Assembly (NCBI RefSeq): GCF_016755875.1
Contig: NZ_BNED01000005.1
Location: 4,168,001-4,232,000, forward strand
Source: Streptomyces spororaveus
GTDB lineage: Bacteria > Actinomycetota > Actinomycetes > Streptomycetales > Streptomycetaceae
Reading direction: 5' to 3'
DNA: 64,000 nucleotides
In this document: piece by piece, positions 13,433 to 21,377 of the stretch
Layout: each line of letters begins with the position of its first letter
How positions within the stretch are numbered: position 1 is the first letter of the stretch
Made by a program: the position numbers and the translations under genes
The notes under the pieces: model-generated
The model's input: only the letters and a program-made list of their open reading frames with translations
Databases searched by the model: none
What the model was told of the DNA's origin: nothing

Positions 13433-13438
13433 CCTAGC
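13433..13438. repeat. Target-site duplication of IS481-family element, right copy
   Basis: CCTAGC immediately after the right inverted repeat, identical to 12361-12366. Confidence 0.88.
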
Positions 13439-13481
13439 GCGTGTCACGGCCCGCGGGGGCGCCGGGCTGTTGTCTGATGAT

Positions 13482-14444
13482 GTGGTGCGCACCGAGGGAT
13501 GGCGACGTCTGCCCGCAGCTCTGCTGCCGATCCTCGCCGTGGCCGCCGCCTACTACGTGGGCGGACTGATCGGCCTGTACCAGCGTGTGGTCGTCGACGG
13601 CGCGGAGGTCACGCCCCTGTGGCTGCCGACCGGCATCGCGGTGACCTCCCTGCTCTGGCTGGGCCTGCGGGCGTGGCCGGGGATCGCGATCGGTACGTAC
13701 CTCACCATCGAGCGGATCGCCGATTTCGACCTGGCCAGCCTGATCATCGTCGCGGGCAACGTGCTCGCCCCGGTGTGCGCGTACCTGATGCTCCGCCGGG
13801 CGGGTTTCCGTACCGAGATGGACCGGCTGCGGGACGCCCTGGCGCTGGTCTTCCTGGGCGGTCTGCTGCCCATGCTGATCAGCGCGACGATCGGAACCTG
13901 CACGCTGGTGCTCACCGGGGACCTGCCGATGTCGCAGTTCTGGTCGGTCTGGGCGGCCTGGTGGGCCGGGGACGCGATGGGCGTGCTCGTACTGACCCCG
14001 CTGCTGCTCGTCCTGCGCAGGCTCGTGACGGTCCGGCGACCCCGGGAGGGCTACCGCGCGGCTGAGGCGACGGCCCTGGTGGTCGCCTCGGTCGGCGTCA
14101 CGCTCGTGGCCACCCGGAGCCCGCTCTCGCTGCTCTTCCTCGTCTTCCCGCTGATCATCTGGGCGGCCGTGCGTTTCCAGCTGGCCGGGAGCGCCCCGGT
14201 CACCCTGGTGGTGTCGGTCCTGACGATCGCCGCGGCGACCTCCCACGTCGGGCCGTTCGCCCATCACACCCTCTTCGAAGTCATGATCAACCTCCAGGGG
14301 CTCAACGGCGCGGCGGCCCTGACCGGTCTGCTGCTGTCGGCCCTGGTCACCGAGCAGAACAACGTCCGCCTGACGATCGAGCAGGTCTGCGAGGACCTGG
14401 CCGACCTGGTGGAACAGCTGGCCCCGGGCAAACCCGATCACTAG
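13482..14444 (+). CDS. MASE1-domain integral membrane protein
   Basis: About 320 residues with eight or so membrane helices. It matches the MASE1 sensory membrane domain in pattern: LLPILAVAAAYYVGGLIGL, WLPTGIAVTSLLWLG and a WWAGDAMGVLVLTPLLLV block. No kinase, GGDEF or phosphatase output domain is fused, so it may act with a separate protein such as the adjacent SpoIIE phosphatase. Start uncertain: GTG at 13482 or 13485, or TTG at 13470. Before the IS inserted, the two genes would have been about 40-50 nt apart, consistent with an operon; the IS may now impair its transcription. Confidence 0.82.
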   Translation: MVRTEGWRRLPAALLPILAVAAAYYVGGLIGLYQRVVVDGAEVTPLWLPTGIAVTSLLWLGLRAWPGIAIGTYLTIERIADFDLASLIIVAGNVLAPVCAYLMLRRAGFRTEMDRLRDALALVFLGGLLPMLISATIGTCTLVLTGDLPMSQFWSVWAAWWAGDAMGVLVLTPLLLVLRRLVTVRRPREGYRAAEATALVVASVGVTLVATRSPLSLLFLVFPLIIWAAVRFQLAGSAPVTLVVSVLTIAAATSHVGPFAHHTLFEVMINLQGLNGAAALTGLLLSALVTEQNNVRLTIEQVCEDLADLVEQLAPGKPDH

Positions 14445-14486
14445 GGGTCCGCCGGGCCCCGGCCGCTCGCGCCGATCCCCTTCGAC

Positions 14487-15338
14487 GTGGAGGCGGTCTT
14501 CCCGGAACTGACCGGAACGGCCCGCGAGGTGACCCTGCTCTTCCCGCGGGCCGGATCACCCGGCCCGCGGGACAGCTCCATCGGCGGACCGCTGCTCTGG
14601 CCGGCGGCCGAGCCGTGGCCCATGTGCGCCGAACCGGACCACTACAAACCGCTCGACCCGCCCGTCGGGCCCGAGCCCGTCGCCATGGTCCCGGTGGTCC
14701 AGCTGTACGCACGGGACGTGCCCGGCCTCGTCTTTCCCGCCGGGACCGACCTGTTGCAGATCCTGTGGTGCCCGCTCGTCCATGAGGACGGCCGGTACGC
14801 GGCCCGCCCCAGCCTCCACTGGCGCGGCACGGCGCCGACGGCTGCGGGCGCCCTCGCCGGGGAACCGCCCCGCCCGCACACCGCCTACGAGGAGTTCCTG
14901 CCCCGCCCCTGCACGGTGTCCCCCACCCCGGCGGTGGAATACCCCCACTGGGACATGCCGGCGGGGCTGGGCGAGCGGCTGGACGAGCGGTTCCAGGCCC
15001 TGCAGGAGGAGCGGGGCCACGGCTACTTCGACGTGGCCACCACCCAGCAGAGCAAGGTCGGCGGCTACCCGGGGTGGACCCAGCCGCCGTCCTGGCCCGA
15101 CTGCGCCGGCTGCGGCACCCGTATGGAACACCTGCTCAGCGTCACCGCGACCGAACCCGATGCGGGGCGCTGGCTCCCCCTGGACGACCGGGACCACCGG
15201 CGGGAGGGGGCCGGGGCGGACCCCGCCGCCGCCGACTCGTTCGGGCACGGCATGAACCTGGGCGACCTCGGCGGCATGTACTTCTTCGTCTGCCGCGGCT
15301 GCCCGGACACCCCGTACACCCACCGCTACGACTGCTGA
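14487..15338 (+). CDS. DUF1963 (YwqG-like) protein
   Basis: 283 residues from the only in-frame GTG after the preceding stop. Features: a RAGSPGPRDSSIGGPLLWPAAEPWP block, a GYPGWTQPP motif, then CAGCGTRMEHLLSV and a C-terminal GDLGGMYFFVCRGCPDTP with CxxC-like pairs, as in the DUF1963 family, whose role is unknown. It lies in the same frame as the MASE1 gene, 42 nt after its TAG. The frame before the GTG (PLAPIPFD) looks like coding sequence, so the true start may be an unusual codon there. Confidence 0.75.
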   Translation: MEAVFPELTGTAREVTLLFPRAGSPGPRDSSIGGPLLWPAAEPWPMCAEPDHYKPLDPPVGPEPVAMVPVVQLYARDVPGLVFPAGTDLLQILWCPLVHEDGRYAARPSLHWRGTAPTAAGALAGEPPRPHTAYEEFLPRPCTVSPTPAVEYPHWDMPAGLGERLDERFQALQEERGHGYFDVATTQQSKVGGYPGWTQPPSWPDCAGCGTRMEHLLSVTATEPDAGRWLPLDDRDHRREGAGADPAAADSFGHGMNLGDLGGMYFFVCRGCPDTPYTHRYDC

Positions 15339-15377
15339 GCGGCGGCGGACCGGCGGCGGGTGCCGCGCCGCGGGGGG

Positions 15378-16256
15378 CTACCAGGCCAGCTGGGAGATCT
15401 CCTCGGCGACCACCGCGCACGCGTCCGCCGCCGGGTCGATCAGCGGGAAGTGACCGACCGCGTCGAGGAGGGTCAGCCCGACCGTCTCCCCCGCCTTCGC
15501 GGCCGCCGCCACGTACGCCTCGGCCACCTGCTGCGGGACCACGATGTCGTCCCGGCCCTGGACCACTGCCGTGGCGATCCCCGTCGGCAGCAGCGCCGCC
15601 GGATCGGCGTACGGCAGCCGCTCGTCCCAGTGGTCCGCCCCGCCCAGCAGCTGCGCGCTCGCGCCGCCGCACACGCCCAGTTCCTCCGCCACCGCGAAGT
15701 CCGCGATCGGGGCCAGCGCCACCACGCCCCGCAGCATCGGAGGGGAGGGCAGCCGCCACGGGGAGCCGGCCGGGAGCACGTGCCGGGCCGCGGCCCACAG
15801 CGCGAGGTGACCGCCCGCCGAGTGGCCGGTGACGACCGTGCGGCGGACATCGGCCTGGGGGAGCGCGTCGGCCGCCAGCCCCGGGAGGGCGTCCATCGCG
15901 GCGGCGACATCGTCGAAGGTCTCCGGCCAGCGCCCGGCGACCGGCCCCTCGGCGTTCTGGTGCGGCAGTGAACTGCCGCGCCGGTACTCGACGTTGGCGA
16001 CGGCGAAACCGCGTCGGGCCAGGAAGTCCGCGAGCGGTGTGACGTGCTGCCGGTCGTACGGGGCCCGCCACGCACCCCCGTGCAGCAGCACCACGAGCGG
16101 TGCCGGGCCCTGGGTTTCACCGCGCGGGGCGTAGAAGTCGACGACGTGGTCGGGGTGTTCCCCGTAGGCGGCGGTCGCATCCGGCGCCACGGCGGGGTGG
16201 GCGAAGGCCGAGGCGGCCTCCGCGGCGTCCCGTTCCACTGCGGCGGGGTCCGTCAT
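15378..16256 (-). CDS. Alpha/beta hydrolase, probable kynurenine formamidase
   Basis: 292 residues. Oxyanion motif HGGAW at 59-63, nucleophile elbow GHSAGG with Ser146, acid in QGRDDIVVP and His in AVGHFPLID complete the triad. The HGG[AGY]W plus GHSAG layout matches the BD-FAE/arylformamidase type. It follows kynureninase and tryptophan 2,3-dioxygenase on the same strand, and hydrolysis of N-formylkynurenine is the one step otherwise missing here, so the assignment is by context. A 171-nt gap with a hairpin separates it from kynU, so it probably has its own promoter. GAGAGG precedes the ATG. Confidence 0.75.
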   Translation of the reverse strand: MTDPAAVERDAAEAASAFAHPAVAPDATAAYGEHPDHVVDFYAPRGETQGPAPLVVLLHGGAWRAPYDRQHVTPLADFLARRGFAVANVEYRRGSSLPHQNAEGPVAGRWPETFDDVAAAMDALPGLAADALPQADVRRTVVTGHSAGGHLALWAAARHVLPAGSPWRLPSPPMLRGVVALAPIADFAVAEELGVCGGASAQLLGGADHWDERLPYADPAALLPTGIATAVVQGRDDIVVPQQVAEAYVAAAAKAGETVGLTLLDAVGHFPLIDPAADACAVVAEEISQLAW

Positions 16257-16427
16257 CGGCTCAACCTCTCGGTAACGCGTGGGACAGCGGGGACAGATGT
16301 TCCGGTGTTCCGGCAGAGCGGGACCGTATCAGTCCGGAACGGGGGCCACCGTGCGGGCCCCGGAATATGACCGGGCGGACGGAGCCGTAGCCCCGCCCGC
16401 CCGGTGATGTGACGTTTCGCTACCGAG

Positions 16428-17639
16428 TCACCCGAAAATGTGACCCAGGGTCCGCGCGGCACGCTCGGCGTCGGCGAAACCGACGTAGAGCGGCGTGAAG
16501 CCGAAACGCAGGACGTCGGGTGCGCGGAAGTCTCCGATGACGCCGCGGGAGATGAGCTCCCCCATGACCTCGCGGGCGTTCTCGGTCCGCAGCGAGATCT
16601 GGCTGCCGCGGCGGCCGTGCTCGGCCGGGGTGACCGACTCGACCCGGCCCTGCGGGACGTACGCCGCCACGCATTCGAGGAAGAAGTCGGTCAGGGCGAG
16701 CGACTTGGCCCGTACGGCTTCGACGGACACCCCGTCCCAGGCGTCGAGCGCCGACTCCAGGGCCAGCATGGACAGGATGTCCGGCGTGCCGACGCGCCCT
16801 CGGGTCACGCCCTGGGCCGCCTCGAAGGCGGGGGTCATCGCGAACGGATCCGCGTGGCCGTTCCACCCCGGGAGCGGGGAGTCGAAGCCGGCCTGGTGGC
16901 GGGCGGCGATGTACAGGTAGGCGGGCGAGCCGGGGCCGCCGTTGAGGTACTTGTACGTGCAGCCCACCGCGAGGTCGACGGCGTGCGCGTCGAGGCCGAC
17001 GGGCAGCGACCCGGCGGAGTGGCACAGGTCCCAGACCGTGATCGCCCCGGCGGCGCGGGCCGCCGTGGTGAGGGCGGGGAGGTCGTGGAGACGTCCGCTG
17101 CGGTAGTCGACGTGGTTGAGGAGGACCACGGCGGTGTCCTCGTCCATGGCCTCGGCCGCGTGCGAGGGGTCCACCGGGACGACGGTCAGGCCCGTCATCC
17201 GGGCCGCCGACTCCGCGATGTAGCCGTCGGTGGGGAAGGTGGCGGCGTCGACCAGCAGCCTGGTCCGGCCGGGGGCCGCGAGACGGGCGGCGCCGACCAG
17301 GGCCTTGAAGAGGTTGACGCTGGTGGAGTCACCGACGACCACCTGGCCGGGGGCCGCGCCGATGAGCGGGGCGATCCTGTCGCCGATCCGCTCGGGCGCG
17401 GTCCACCAGCCGCTCTCGTCCCAGGACCGGATGAGGAGCTCGCCCCACTGCCTGGCGACGACGTCGGCGGTGGTGTCCGCGACACCGGCCGGGAGGGCGC
17501 CGAGGGAGTTGCCGTCCAGGTAGACGACGCCGTCGGGAAGGGTGAAGCGCTCGCGGAGCTTCGCGAGCCCGTCGGCGGCGTCCAGCGCGGCCGCCCGGTC
17601 GCGGAGGTCGGCCGATATGTCCTTGGAGTCGTCAGACAT
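16428..17639 (-). CDS. kynU: Kynureninase
   Basis: 403 residues, normal length. PLP enzyme that splits L-kynurenine to anthranilate and alanine (or 3-hydroxykynurenine to 3-hydroxyanthranilate). Visible features: YLDGNSLGALP at 40-50, phosphate-binding GDSTSVNLFKA, WDLCHSAGS with the cofactor-contacting Asp, and the Schiff-base lysine K230 in CTYKYLNGGPG. It overlaps the upstream dioxygenase gene by 8 nt, so the two are one transcript. Confidence 0.96.
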   Translation of the reverse strand: MSDDSKDISADLRDRAAALDAADGLAKLRERFTLPDGVVYLDGNSLGALPAGVADTTADVVARQWGELLIRSWDESGWWTAPERIGDRIAPLIGAAPGQVVVGDSTSVNLFKALVGAARLAAPGRTRLLVDAATFPTDGYIAESAARMTGLTVVPVDPSHAAEAMDEDTAVVLLNHVDYRSGRLHDLPALTTAARAAGAITVWDLCHSAGSLPVGLDAHAVDLAVGCTYKYLNGGPGSPAYLYIAARHQAGFDSPLPGWNGHADPFAMTPAFEAAQGVTRGRVGTPDILSMLALESALDAWDGVSVEAVRAKSLALTDFFLECVAAYVPQGRVESVTPAEHGRRGSQISLRTENAREVMGELISRGVIGDFRAPDVLRFGFTPLYVGFADAERAARTLGHIFG

Positions 17640-18486
17640 AGCTGCGGGCCGTCCAGAGCTCCGGGAAGACGTTCTTCGTCGCGCGCTTCTCCAGCCAGGT
17701 CACGCCGGCCGAGCCGCCCGTACCCGTCTTCGCTCCCATCGCGCGCCGGGTGGCGACCAGGTGGTCGTTGCGCCAGCGCCAGACGAGCTCGGCGACATCC
17801 GTGAGGACCTCTCCGAGGCGGTGCAGGTCCACGGTCCCGTTGTCGTCCGGGGCGGCGTACAGACCCGTCCACACGGCCTCGACCTCGGCCGAGGGCTCGT
17901 AGCGCAGCGAGAGGTCGCGGTTCAGGACGGCGTCCGGGACCGGCAGGCCGCGGCGCGCGAGCAGGCGCAGCACCTCGTCGTAGAGGCTGGGCTCGTGCAG
18001 GGCCTTCTCCAGCTCCGCGTGGACGCGCGGGGCGCCCCGGTGCGGGACCAGCATGGAGGCGGACTTCTCGCCGAGCAGGAACTCCATCCGGCGGTACATC
18101 GCCGACTGGAAGCCGGAGCCTTCGCCGAGGGCGGCGCGGTAGGCGTTGAACTGTCCCGGGGTGAGCTGGGCGAGCGGGCGCCAGGAGGCGTTGAGGGCTT
18201 CCAGCTCGCGGAGGGAACGTTTCAGCGCATCCATCGCGACCGGGATGCGGTCCTCGCGCAGGGCCTTCGCGGCGGTTTCCCACTCGTGGACGATGACCGT
18301 GAACCACAGCTCCATGACCTGGGTCGTCACCAGGAAGACCATCTCGCCCGGGTCGTCCGAGCGCAGGTGCTGGAGGTGGGTGAGAACGTCCGCCTGGACG
18401 TAGTCCTCGTACGGGGTGGTGCCGTCGAAGTCGAGGTTCGGGGTTTCCGACCCGCCGACTCCGGAGGCATCAAGGGTTTTCGACAT
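17632..18486 (-). CDS. Tryptophan 2,3-dioxygenase
   Basis: 284-residue heme enzyme opening the indole ring of L-tryptophan to N-formylkynurenine. Family blocks: TTPYEDYVQADVLTHLQ, QVMELWFTVIVHEW, GFQSAMYRRMEFLLG and WRWRNDHLVATRRAMGAKTGTGGSAGVTWL, in which the His of RNDH is the heme ligand position. The ATG at 18486 has GAGGAGA upstream, unlike longer in-frame starts. First gene of the kynurenine operon. Confidence 0.95.
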   Translation of the reverse strand: MSKTLDASGVGGSETPNLDFDGTTPYEDYVQADVLTHLQHLRSDDPGEMVFLVTTQVMELWFTVIVHEWETAAKALREDRIPVAMDALKRSLRELEALNASWRPLAQLTPGQFNAYRAALGEGSGFQSAMYRRMEFLLGEKSASMLVPHRGAPRVHAELEKALHEPSLYDEVLRLLARRGLPVPDAVLNRDLSLRYEPSAEVEAVWTGLYAAPDDNGTVDLHRLGEVLTDVAELVWRWRNDHLVATRRAMGAKTGTGGSAGVTWLEKRATKNVFPELWTARSYV

Positions 18487-18651
18487 CGCTGTCTCCTCGA
18501 CACGTGCTTCCGGGTAGCGGTCCGCCCCTTCCGTGAGGTGAGTGGAGCCCCGGTCCCCTGCCCGCATCATAGGACCTCGTCGCGCCGCCGCTCCAGCGGA
18601 GAGTGACACAGACCACACATTCCGGTGCGTGTCACTCCCCGCCGTACGGAC

Positions 18652-19065
18652 TCAGGCGCTCAGCGTGTCCGCGGCCGTCGGGGACGAGTCGCGCAGGAAG
18701 GTCGAGCAGCGCTCGTACTCCTCCTTCTCGCCGATCGCCTCGGCCGCGCGGGCCAGGGCGTGCAGGGCGCGCAGGAAGCCGCGGTTCGGCTCGTGCTCCC
18801 ACGGGACCGGGCCGTGGCCCTTCCATCCGGCGCGGCGCAGTGCGTCGAGGCCGCGGTGGTAGCCCGTACGGGCATAGGCGTACGACTCGACGGTGCTGCC
18901 CGCGGCGAAGGCCTCGTCGGCGAGGACCGCCCAGGCGAGGGACGACGTGGGGTGCGCGGCGGCCACCTCGACGGCGGGGGTGCCGGCGGCGATGGCCTCG
19001 CGGCCCGGCTCGTCGGGCAGGTGGGTGGGGGCGGGGCCCCCGAGCAGGTTCTGGTGAATGGACAT
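18652..19065 (-). CDS. DUF3151 protein
   Basis: 137 residues, mostly helical, typical actinobacterial DUF3151: SIHQNLLGGPAPTHLPDEP at the start, then PTSSLAWAVLADEAFAAG, SYAYARTGYHRGLDALRRAGWKGHGPVPW and RGFLRALHALARAAEAIGE. Function is unknown in the family. The ATG at 19065 is preferred over the longer frame because the family begins here. A 9-bp inverted repeat (GAGTGACAC at 18601-18609, GTGTCACTC at 18629-18637) follows its stop. Confidence 0.85.
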   Translation of the reverse strand: MSIHQNLLGGPAPTHLPDEPGREAIAAGTPAVEVAAAHPTSSLAWAVLADEAFAAGSTVESYAYARTGYHRGLDALRRAGWKGHGPVPWEHEPNRGFLRALHALARAAEAIGEKEEYERCSTFLRDSSPTAADTLSA

Positions 19066-19141
19066 GCCCCCAGTCTGCCGGGCCTCCGCCGCACGACGAG
19101 CGCAGGTCGCCCCTGCGCCCGGAGCGGGCGCGGCGTACGGA

Positions 19142-19846
19142 TCAGCCGACGGCGGCCGGGACCGGCGGCTGCGGGGGCGAACAGTCACACCACGGGGCCT
19201 CGTCCGGACCGTGCAGCACCCGCGCGCCGCGGCCCGGCGCGGTGTCGAGCCGGACCGCCACGGCCGGGACCACCAGGCTCGGCAGCAGGCCCGTGTAGAG
19301 CGCCGAGACCTCCCGGTCCAGGTCGAGCCCGAGGGTCTGCGCCATCACGTTGAGCCCGGCGAAGGCCCCGACCACCAGCCGCGAGGGCCCCGACGGGTCC
19401 ACGTGCGGGAGCAGTTCGCCGCACTCCTTCGCCTGCACCAGCAAGGCGGTGTGCAGGTCGATCCACCCCTGGTACGGCGCCGCCCGGTCCAGTTCCCTGC
19501 CGTTCTGCTCCAGGGTGAGCCGGGCACTGCCGCGCATCAGGACGTCGTACCGGAGCCGGTGCGAGAAGACCATGCCGACGTCGACGAACTCCTGCGCCCT
19601 GAACTCCTGCGGGACGACCGGCGCGTGCATGCTGACCTGGGCGTCGATCACGGCCTGCGCCAGGTCCTCCTTCGAGTCGAAGTGGAAGTAGAGCGCGCCC
19701 TTGGTGACGTTGGCGAGCGCGACGATGTCCGTCAGCTTGGCCGCGCCGAAACCCCGGTCCTCGAACACCACGGCGGCGGCTTCGAGGATCGCCCGGCGGG
19801 TGCGCACGGCGCGGTCCTGCTTCACCTGCGTTCGTTCGGCCCTCAT
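19142..19846 (-). CDS. TetR-family regulator of the ArpA/ScbR (gamma-butyrolactone receptor-like) type
   Basis: About 234 residues: an N-terminal TetR helix-turn-helix at 12-60 (TRRAILEAAAVVFEDRGFGAAKLTDIVALANVTKGALYFHF), then a helical ligand domain of the length and character of ArpA-like receptors. Ligand and targets are unknown; no butyrolactone synthase gene is nearby. The ATG at 19846 is chosen; a GTG two codons upstream is possible. A 12-bp palindrome 24 nt before the start suggests autoregulation. Some Pro/Gly-rich C-terminal extension is present. Confidence 0.85.
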   Translation of the reverse strand: MRAERTQVKQDRAVRTRRAILEAAAVVFEDRGFGAAKLTDIVALANVTKGALYFHFDSKEDLAQAVIDAQVSMHAPVVPQEFRAQEFVDVGMVFSHRLRYDVLMRGSARLTLEQNGRELDRAAPYQGWIDLHTALLVQAKECGELLPHVDPSGPSRLVVGAFAGLNVMAQTLGLDLDREVSALYTGLLPSLVVPAVAVRLDTAPGRGARVLHGPDEAPWCDCSPPQPPVPAAVG

Positions 19847-19870
19847 GTGCACCTGCCCTCTCCCCGCCCC

Positions 19871-19882
19871 GACCGATCGGTC
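19871..19882. promoter_or_regulatory. 12-bp palindrome, possible TetR operator
   Basis: GACCGATCGGTC is its own reverse complement and stands 24 nt upstream of the TetR-family start, where autorepressor sites usually lie. Confidence 0.5.
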
Positions 19883-19970
19883 CGTACATGCCCCCAGCAC
19901 GTACTGCCGGGGGCAGTTCACACCATCGTGCGGCCACCGTCCACCGCCGCCGCCCCTGGCAGGAGGAACG

Positions 19971-20016
19971 CCGAAGGGCCCGGCCTCCGTCGCGGGACGG
20001 GGGCCGGGCCCTTCGG
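19971..20016 (-). terminator. fbaA terminator
   Basis: CCGAAGGGCCCGGC (19971-19984) and GCCGGGCCCTTCGG (20003-20016) are exact complements, beginning 18 nt after the fbaA stop on the minus strand. Confidence 0.8.
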
Positions 20017-20034
20017 TACGGTGCTGCGGGCCTG

Positions 20035-21057
20035 CTACTTCAGCTTGGTACCGGTGGAGCGCAGGTTCGCGCACGCCTCGGCGACGCGCGCGGCCATGCC
20101 CGCCTCGGCGGCCTTGCCCCAGGTGCGGGGGTCGTACTTGGACTTCGTACCGACCTCGCCGTCGACCTTCAGCACACCGGCGTAGTTGCTGAACATGTGG
20201 TCCACGACCGGGCGGGTGAAGGCGTACTGGGTGTCGGTGTCGAGGTTCATCTTCACGACGCCGTTCTCCAGCGCGGTGGCGATCTCCTCGGCCGTGGAGC
20301 CCGAACCGCCGTGGAAGACGAAGTCGAACGGCGAGGCCTTGCCGTACTTCTCGGCGACACCGGCCTGGAGGTCCTTGAGGAGCTCGGGGCGCAGGACGAC
20401 GTTGCCCGGCTTGTAGACGCCGTGGACGTTGCCGAAGGAGGCGGCCAGCAGGTAGCGGCCCTTCTCGCCCAGGCCGAGGGCCTCGGCGGTGCGGATCGCG
20501 TCGTCGACGGTGGTGTACAGCTCGTCGTTGATCTCGTGGCTGACGCCGTCCTCCTCGCCGCCGGTCGGGGTGATCTCGACCTCAAGGATGATCTTGGCGG
20601 CGACGGCCTTGGCGAGCAGCTCCTGGCCGATGGCCAGGTTGTCGGCCAGGGTCTCGGCGGAACCGTCCCACATGTGCGACTGGAAGAGCGGGTTCAGACC
20701 GCGGGCCACGCGCTCGGCGGAGATGTCGAGCAGCGGACGTACGTAGCCGTCCAGCTTGTCCTTCGGGCAGTGGTCCGTGTGCAGGGCGACCGTGATGTCG
20801 TACTTGGCGGCCACGATGTGCGCGAACTCGGCCAGGGCGACCGCGCCGGTGACCATGTCCTTGTTGTGCTGGCCACCCAGGAACTCGGCACCACCGGTGG
20901 AGATCTGGATGATGCCGTCGCTCTCGGCCTCCGCGAAGCCGCGCAGGGCCGCGTGCAGGGTCTGGGAGGAGGTCACATTGATGGCCGGGTAGGCGAACTT
21001 GCCTGCCTTCGCCCGGTCGAGCATCTCGTTGTAGACCTCGGGGGTTGCGATGGGCAT
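20035..21057 (-). CDS. fbaA: Class II fructose-bisphosphate aldolase
   Basis: 340 residues. Zinc-dependent aldolase of glycolysis and gluconeogenesis. Motifs: YPAINVTSSQTLHAALRGFAE near the start, zinc-ligand region ALHTDHCPKDK, SHMWDGSA, EVEITPTGGEEDG, VHGVYKPGNV and the substrate loop FVFHGGSGS followed by KMNLDTDTQYAF. AAGGAG lies 8 nt before the ATG. Monocistronic, with a hairpin after the stop. Confidence 0.97.
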   Translation of the reverse strand: MPIATPEVYNEMLDRAKAGKFAYPAINVTSSQTLHAALRGFAEAESDGIIQISTGGAEFLGGQHNKDMVTGAVALAEFAHIVAAKYDITVALHTDHCPKDKLDGYVRPLLDISAERVARGLNPLFQSHMWDGSAETLADNLAIGQELLAKAVAAKIILEVEITPTGGEEDGVSHEINDELYTTVDDAIRTAEALGLGEKGRYLLAASFGNVHGVYKPGNVVLRPELLKDLQAGVAEKYGKASPFDFVFHGGSGSTAEEIATALENGVVKMNLDTDTQYAFTRPVVDHMFSNYAGVLKVDGEVGTKSKYDPRTWGKAAEAGMAARVAEACANLRSTGTKLK

Positions 21058-21188
21058 CTGCCGGCTCCTTGGATGTGCGGGAGTGTGCTTATTGCGGGCC
21101 CTGACCTGGGGGCGACGTCATCGTCGCGCCTATCTTTCCAGACTCAGCGCGGGGGTCCAGACTGCCGGTCTCACGTAGTGGGCGAACG

Positions 21189-21220
21189 GCCCGGGATGTT
21201 TCACGTGAAACACCCCGGGC
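21189..21220. promoter_or_regulatory. parS centromere-like site inside a longer hairpin
   Basis: TGTTTCACGTGAAACA (21197-21212) is a perfect 16-bp match to the ParB-binding parS consensus. GCCCGGG (21189-21195) and CCCGGGC (21214-21220) extend the symmetry to a 32-bp element with one mismatched pair. It lies in the 320-nt gap between pyrE and fbaA; the rest of that gap holds the fbaA promoter and ribosome site and nothing else that I recognise. ParB loads on such sites clustered around oriC. Confidence 0.9.
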
Positions 21221-21377
21221 GCCCGGAAAAGGGCAGGTCAGGCCGGTCCAAGGGGCGGCCGGAGGGTGTCTTCACCCGTTCTCGCGGTGGCCGGACAACA
21301 CCGGAAAAGCCGGACGGAAGCCGGACCGGGGCTGACCCGGCGCCCGAGCGGGGCCGGGCATGCGCGGCCCGACGCCC

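Noticed and set aside
16370..16405. ACCGGGCG/CGCCCGGT stem after kynU as an operon terminator
   Set aside because: Only 8 bp with a long loop; suggestive of an end of the kynurenine transcript but too weak to list.
18601..18637. 9-bp inverted repeat between the tryptophan dioxygenase and DUF3151 genes as a regulator site
   Set aside because: The arms are short with a 19-nt loop, and it could equally be a weak terminator, so no separate call was made.
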